Source of the DNA: UBA4736 sp002404015
Lineage (GTDB): Bacteria > Chloroflexota > Dormibacteria > Dormibacterales > Dormibacteraceae
Assembly (NCBI GenBank): GCA_036747295.1
Contig: DAIOCN010000049.1
Coordinates: 1-7,126, forward strand
Reading direction: 5' to 3'
Length of the DNA stretch: 7,126 bases
In this document: in pieces, positions 4,068 through 7,126 of the stretch
How positions within the stretch are numbered: the first letter of the stretch is position 1
Layout of the letters: the number at the start of each line of letters is the position of its first letter
Made by a program: the position numbers and the translations under genes
Notes under the pieces: model-generated
Database searches by the model: none
Told to the model about the DNA's origin: nothing
The model's input: the letters and a program-made list of their open reading frames with translations, nothing else

Positions 4068-7000
4068 CCAAAGCGGTGGCCGCGCAGACCATCACCGGGC
4101 TGCTGGGGGCGGACCCGGCGCTGGAAAGCGTGGTCCAGCGCATCGCCGAGGCGCGACCGGGCGCTCCCATCGCGGTCGGCGGTGCACCCGAGGGCTCGTG
4201 GGGGTTGTTGGCCGAGCACCTGCGCGCCCGGCTGGGCACCAGCGTCCTGGTCATCGCGTCCGATCCCCAGGCCCTGGTTGATGACCTGCTCGCCTTTGAG
4301 GGCATCCAGCGGGCCCTCCATTACCCGGCGGCCGACGTCCTGCCGATGGATCGGACCCCGCCGGCGGATGAGATCGTGGCGGCGCGGCTGGCGACGCAGG
4401 CCGCCCTGCTTGGCGATGGCACCGCGGTGGTCGCCGCCAGCCCCCTGGGCCTGGCTCGCCCTGCACCCGATCCGGAGAGCTTTGCCGGCGGCCTCCTGAC
4501 CGTTCACGTCGGACCGGGCGCCGGGCTGGACCACCTTGTCGGGTGGCTCGTCGAGTGGGGGTACAGCCGCGAGCCCGAGGTCGAGGCGCCGGGCCAGTTC
4601 GCGGTCCGGGGAGGCATCGTCGATGTCTTTCCTCAAACCGACTCGGGACCCCTTCGGATCGAGTTCTTTGGCAACGAGGTGGAATCGATCCGCGGCTTCG
4701 AGGTCACGTCGCAGGCGTCGATCACCAAGCTCACCAAGGCCGAGCTGCTGCCCGCTCGGGAATTTCCGCATCGCCAGGCTGAGGTCGAATCGGCGCTCGA
4801 GCGGCTGCGCTCGCTTGATTTCACCGACTGCCTGCCGGAGGTGGCGGTGCAGTGGCAGGAGCACATCGCCCATCTCGCTGAGGCGGGGTACTTCCCCGGG
4901 GTCGAGACCCTCTACCCCTACCTGAGCGACAGGCCGGCGTCGCTCTTTGACTACTTCCAGGCGGCGCCGCTGGTGCTGATGATCGAGCCGGGGCGGGTGG
5001 GCGCCCAAGCGGAGCGCCACCGGCTCGAGACCGAGGAGCTGATCGCCAGCGAAGCCGACCACGGTGAGCTGCCGCGCGGGCTGCGCTCCGGCCTGATTCC
5101 CTTCCGCGACCTGGAGGCGCGATTCGGCGCCACCATCTACGTTGACCGAGTGGCTGAGCCGGGGGCGATCGACCTCGGCTGGCTGGCGCCGGCGAGCCTG
5201 GTGGGGCGACCGGAGGCGCTTGGCGGCGAGGTGAAGGGCGCCCTTGCGCACGGCGAGCGACTTGTGTTCACCACCCGCCACCTCGATCGATTGGCGTCGC
5301 TGGTGGACCCCGAGGGAATTGCCCTGACCCAGGTCGAAGAGCTGGACGTCGACAGCACCGAACTCCCGGCGCGCGGCGCGGTCGCCGTCGACGCCTCCTT
5401 GCGCACCGGCTTCCGCCTGCCGGCCGCCAACCTTCGCTTGTACAGCGACCTCGAGCTCTTCGGCCTGGCCCGCCCCGAACGCCGCCGCCGCCGGGTCGCC
5501 GCGGGCCAGGCCACCGACGCCGCCACCGCCTTCCGCCTCGAGATCCAGCCGGGCCAGCTGGTGGTGCACCGCGACCACGGCGTAGGGCGCTTCCAGGGCC
5601 TGCGATCGATCGACGATGCCGGCGCAGAGCGCGAGTACATCCACCTCGAGTACGCCGGCGGCGACCGCGTCTTTGTCCCGGTGGAGAACATGGATCGCAT
5701 CCAGCTGTACGTCGGCGGAGCCGAGGGTGAGGACCCGAAGCTGAGCCGGCTGGGGACCGGCGACTGGGACCGCACCAAACGCAAGGTGCGACGGGCGGTG
5801 GCGGAGATGGCCGGCGAGCTGATCCAGATCTACGCCAGGCGCGAGGTCGCCCAGGGCCACGCCTTCGCACCCGACGGCCCCTGGCAGTCGGAGCTCGAGA
5901 TGGCCTTCCCGTACCAGGAAACTCCCGACCAGCTCCGCGCCATCGAGGAGATCAAAGCCGACATGGAATCCACGCGGCCGATGGACCGCCTGCTCTGCGG
6001 CGACGTCGGCTTCGGCAAGACGGAGGTGGCGCTGCGGGCCGCCTTCAAAGCCGCCAGCGACGGCAAGCAGGTGGCGGTGCTGGTGCCGACCACGGTCCTC
6101 GCCAACCAGCATTACTTGACCTTTGGCGCGCGTCTCAAGCCCTACCCGGTTCGGGTTGAGATGCTGTCGCGATTCCGGTCAGACGACGAGGCCGAGGGGG
6201 TCCGGGCGGGGCTGGCCGACGGCACCGTCGACATCGTCATCGCCACCCACCGGATCCTCACCGGCCGGGTGCGTTTCAAAGACCTGGGACTGCTGATCGT
6301 CGACGAGGAGCAGCGCTTCGGGGTGGCGCAAAAGGAGCGCCTAAAGCGGATGCGAGCGTCCGTGGACGTGCTCAGCATGTCGGCGACGCCGATCCCGCGG
6401 ACGCTACACATGTCCCTGGGGGGAATCCGGGACCTCAGCGTCCTCGCCACCCCGCCCGAGGAGCGGGTGCCGATCCGCACCTTCGTGACCGCCGACGCCG
6501 ACAACCTGGTCCGCGAGGTGATGATGCGAGAGCTTCACCGCGAGCGCCAGGCGTTCTTCGTCCACAACCGCGTCCGCACCATCAGGAAGGCCGCCGACCG
6601 CGTCCGGCGGCTGGTCCCAGAGGCCCGCGTCGTGGTCGCCCACGGCCAGATGGAGGAGGGCGAGCTGGCCAGGGCGATGACGGCGTTCGTGAGCCGCGAG
6701 TTCGATGTCCTTGTCTGCACCACCATCATCGAGTCGGGCCTCGACATCCCCACCGCCAACGCCATCATGGTCCAGGACGCCGACCGCTTCGGCCTCGCCG
6801 ACCTCTACCAGCTTCGCGGACGGGTGGGACGCTCGGGCGAGCGAGCCTACGCCTACTTCCTCTACGACCCGCAGCGGTCGCTGACTGAACACGCCGACAA
6901 GCGGCTCGACGTCATCGGCGAGTACCAGGAGCTGGGATCGGGCTTCAAGCTGGCGCTCAAAGACCTCGAGATCCGCGGCGCCGGCAACCTGCTCGGCCGG

Positions 7001-7126
7001 GAGCAGAGTGGCGAGATCGCCGCCGTCGGCCTGGAGATGTACAACCAGATGCTCCGCGACGCGGTCGGCGCTTTGCGCGCCCAGGTCCCGGGCCAGGCGC
7101 CGGCGGTTGCGACTGATGCCGACGAG
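4064..7126 (+). CDS. mfd: Transcription-repair coupling factor Mfd (3' end beyond window)
   Basis: An uninterrupted frame of 1021 codons running off the window; roughly the last 100-150 residues (the C-terminal D7 region) are missing. Mfd is an ATP-driven translocase that displaces stalled RNA polymerase and recruits UvrA to start strand-specific excision repair. Domains: N-terminal UvrB-like module (about 1-330, with GQFAVRGGIVDVFP at 177-190); a variable linker; the CarD-like RNA polymerase interaction domain (about 490-560, LVVHRDHGVGRF from 499); and a RecG-like helicase core. The core has Walker A GDVGFGKT (646-653), DEEQ (747-750), SAT (773-775), QLRGRVGRS (916-924) and the TRG translocation motif RGAGNLLGREQSG (971-983). 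All ATPase residues look intact. The TTG start overlaps the pth stop as TTGA, with no clear Shine-Dalgarno, pointing to translational coupling. GTG at 4076 is the alternative start. Confidence 0.95.
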   Translation, partial: MTKAVAAQTITGLLGADPALESVVQRIAEARPGAPIAVGGAPEGSWGLLAEHLRARLGTSVLVIASDPQALVDDLLAFEGIQRALHYPAADVLPMDRTPPADEIVAARLATQAALLGDGTAVVAASPLGLARPAPDPESFAGGLLTVHVGPGAGLDHLVGWLVEWGYSREPEVEAPGQFAVRGGIVDVFPQTDSGPLRIEFFGNEVESIRGFEVTSQASITKLTKAELLPAREFPHRQAEVESALERLRSLDFTDCLPEVAVQWQEHIAHLAEAGYFPGVETLYPYLSDRPASLFDYFQAAPLVLMIEPGRVGAQAERHRLETEELIASEADHGELPRGLRSGLIPFRDLEARFGATIYVDRVAEPGAIDLGWLAPASLVGRPEALGGEVKGALAHGERLVFTTRHLDRLASLVDPEGIALTQVEELDVDSTELPARGAVAVDASLRTGFRLPAANLRLYSDLELFGLARPERRRRRVAAGQATDAATAFRLEIQPGQLVVHRDHGVGRFQGLRSIDDAGAEREYIHLEYAGGDRVFVPVENMDRIQLYVGGAEGEDPKLSRLGTGDWDRTKRKVRRAVAEMAGELIQIYARREVAQGHAFAPDGPWQSELEMAFPYQETPDQLRAIEEIKADMESTRPMDRLLCGDVGFGKTEVALRAAFKAASDGKQVAVLVPTTVLANQHYLTFGARLKPYPVRVEMLSRFRSDDEAEGVRAGLADGTVDIVIATHRILTGRVRFKDLGLLIVDEEQRFGVAQKERLKRMRASVDVLSMSATPIPRTLHMSLGGIRDLSVLATPPEERVPIRTFVTADADNLVREVMMRELHRERQAFFVHNRVRTIRKAADRVRRLVPEARVVVAHGQMEEGELARAMTAFVSREFDVLVCTTIIESGLDIPTANAIMVQDADRFGLADLYQLRGRVGRSGERAYAYFLYDPQRSLTEHADKRLDVIGEYQELGSGFKLALKDLEIRGAGNLLGREQSGEIAAVGLEMYNQMLRDAVGALRAQVPGQAPAVATDADE

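Noticed and set aside
4046..6112. A 688-codon open frame on the minus strand opposite mfd
   Set aside because: The plus strand here carries an unmistakable Mfd with all motifs in order. Long antisense frames are expected in DNA with such strong GC bias at third positions, and this one has no recognisable domain.

Overview
This is a gene-dense, very GC-rich stretch of a bacterial chromosome made of housekeeping genes for translation, ribosome maturation and DNA repair. There are no mobile elements, CRISPR arrays, RNA genes or long non-coding stretches. The strong G/C bias at third codon positions, GTG and TTG starts, candidate leaderless promoters and the presence of bS21 (generally absent from Actinobacteria) fit a high-GC Terrabacteria lineage such as Chloroflexota or Candidatus Dormibacterota. 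That placement is an inference from gene content, not a measured phylogeny.

Layout. Two genes on the minus strand form one unit: rsmE (16S rRNA m3U1498 methyltransferase, 420-1166) followed directly by a histidine-triad (HIT) protein (72-419). Across a short divergent gap of about 60 bases, a plus-strand gene (1227-2744) encodes a 505-aa alanine-rich protein. I read it as a diverged member of the DUF885 putative metallopeptidase family whose zinc-binding motif has decayed. After it comes a tightly packed plus-strand unit: rpsU (bS21, 2819-3001), ybeY (16S 3'-end endoribonuclease, 3028-3462), pth (peptidyl-tRNA hydrolase, 3459-4067) and mfd (transcription-repair coupling factor, from 4064 and cut by the window end). 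The ybeY/pth and pth/mfd junctions are 4-base stop/start overlaps.

How they fit together. RsmE, bS21 and YbeY all act on or near the 3' region of 16S rRNA. Pth recycles stalled peptidyl-tRNA, and Mfd removes stalled RNA polymerase and recruits the UvrA repair machinery. The most interesting local signal is the ribosome-binding site of rpsU. It matches 14 consecutive bases of the complement of the standard bacterial 16S rRNA 3' tail, far longer than an ordinary Shine-Dalgarno. It sits behind a perfect 7-bp hairpin and a good -10 box, suggesting that bS21, and perhaps the whole unit, is controlled through the anti-Shine-Dalgarno region that bS21 neighbours on the ribosome.
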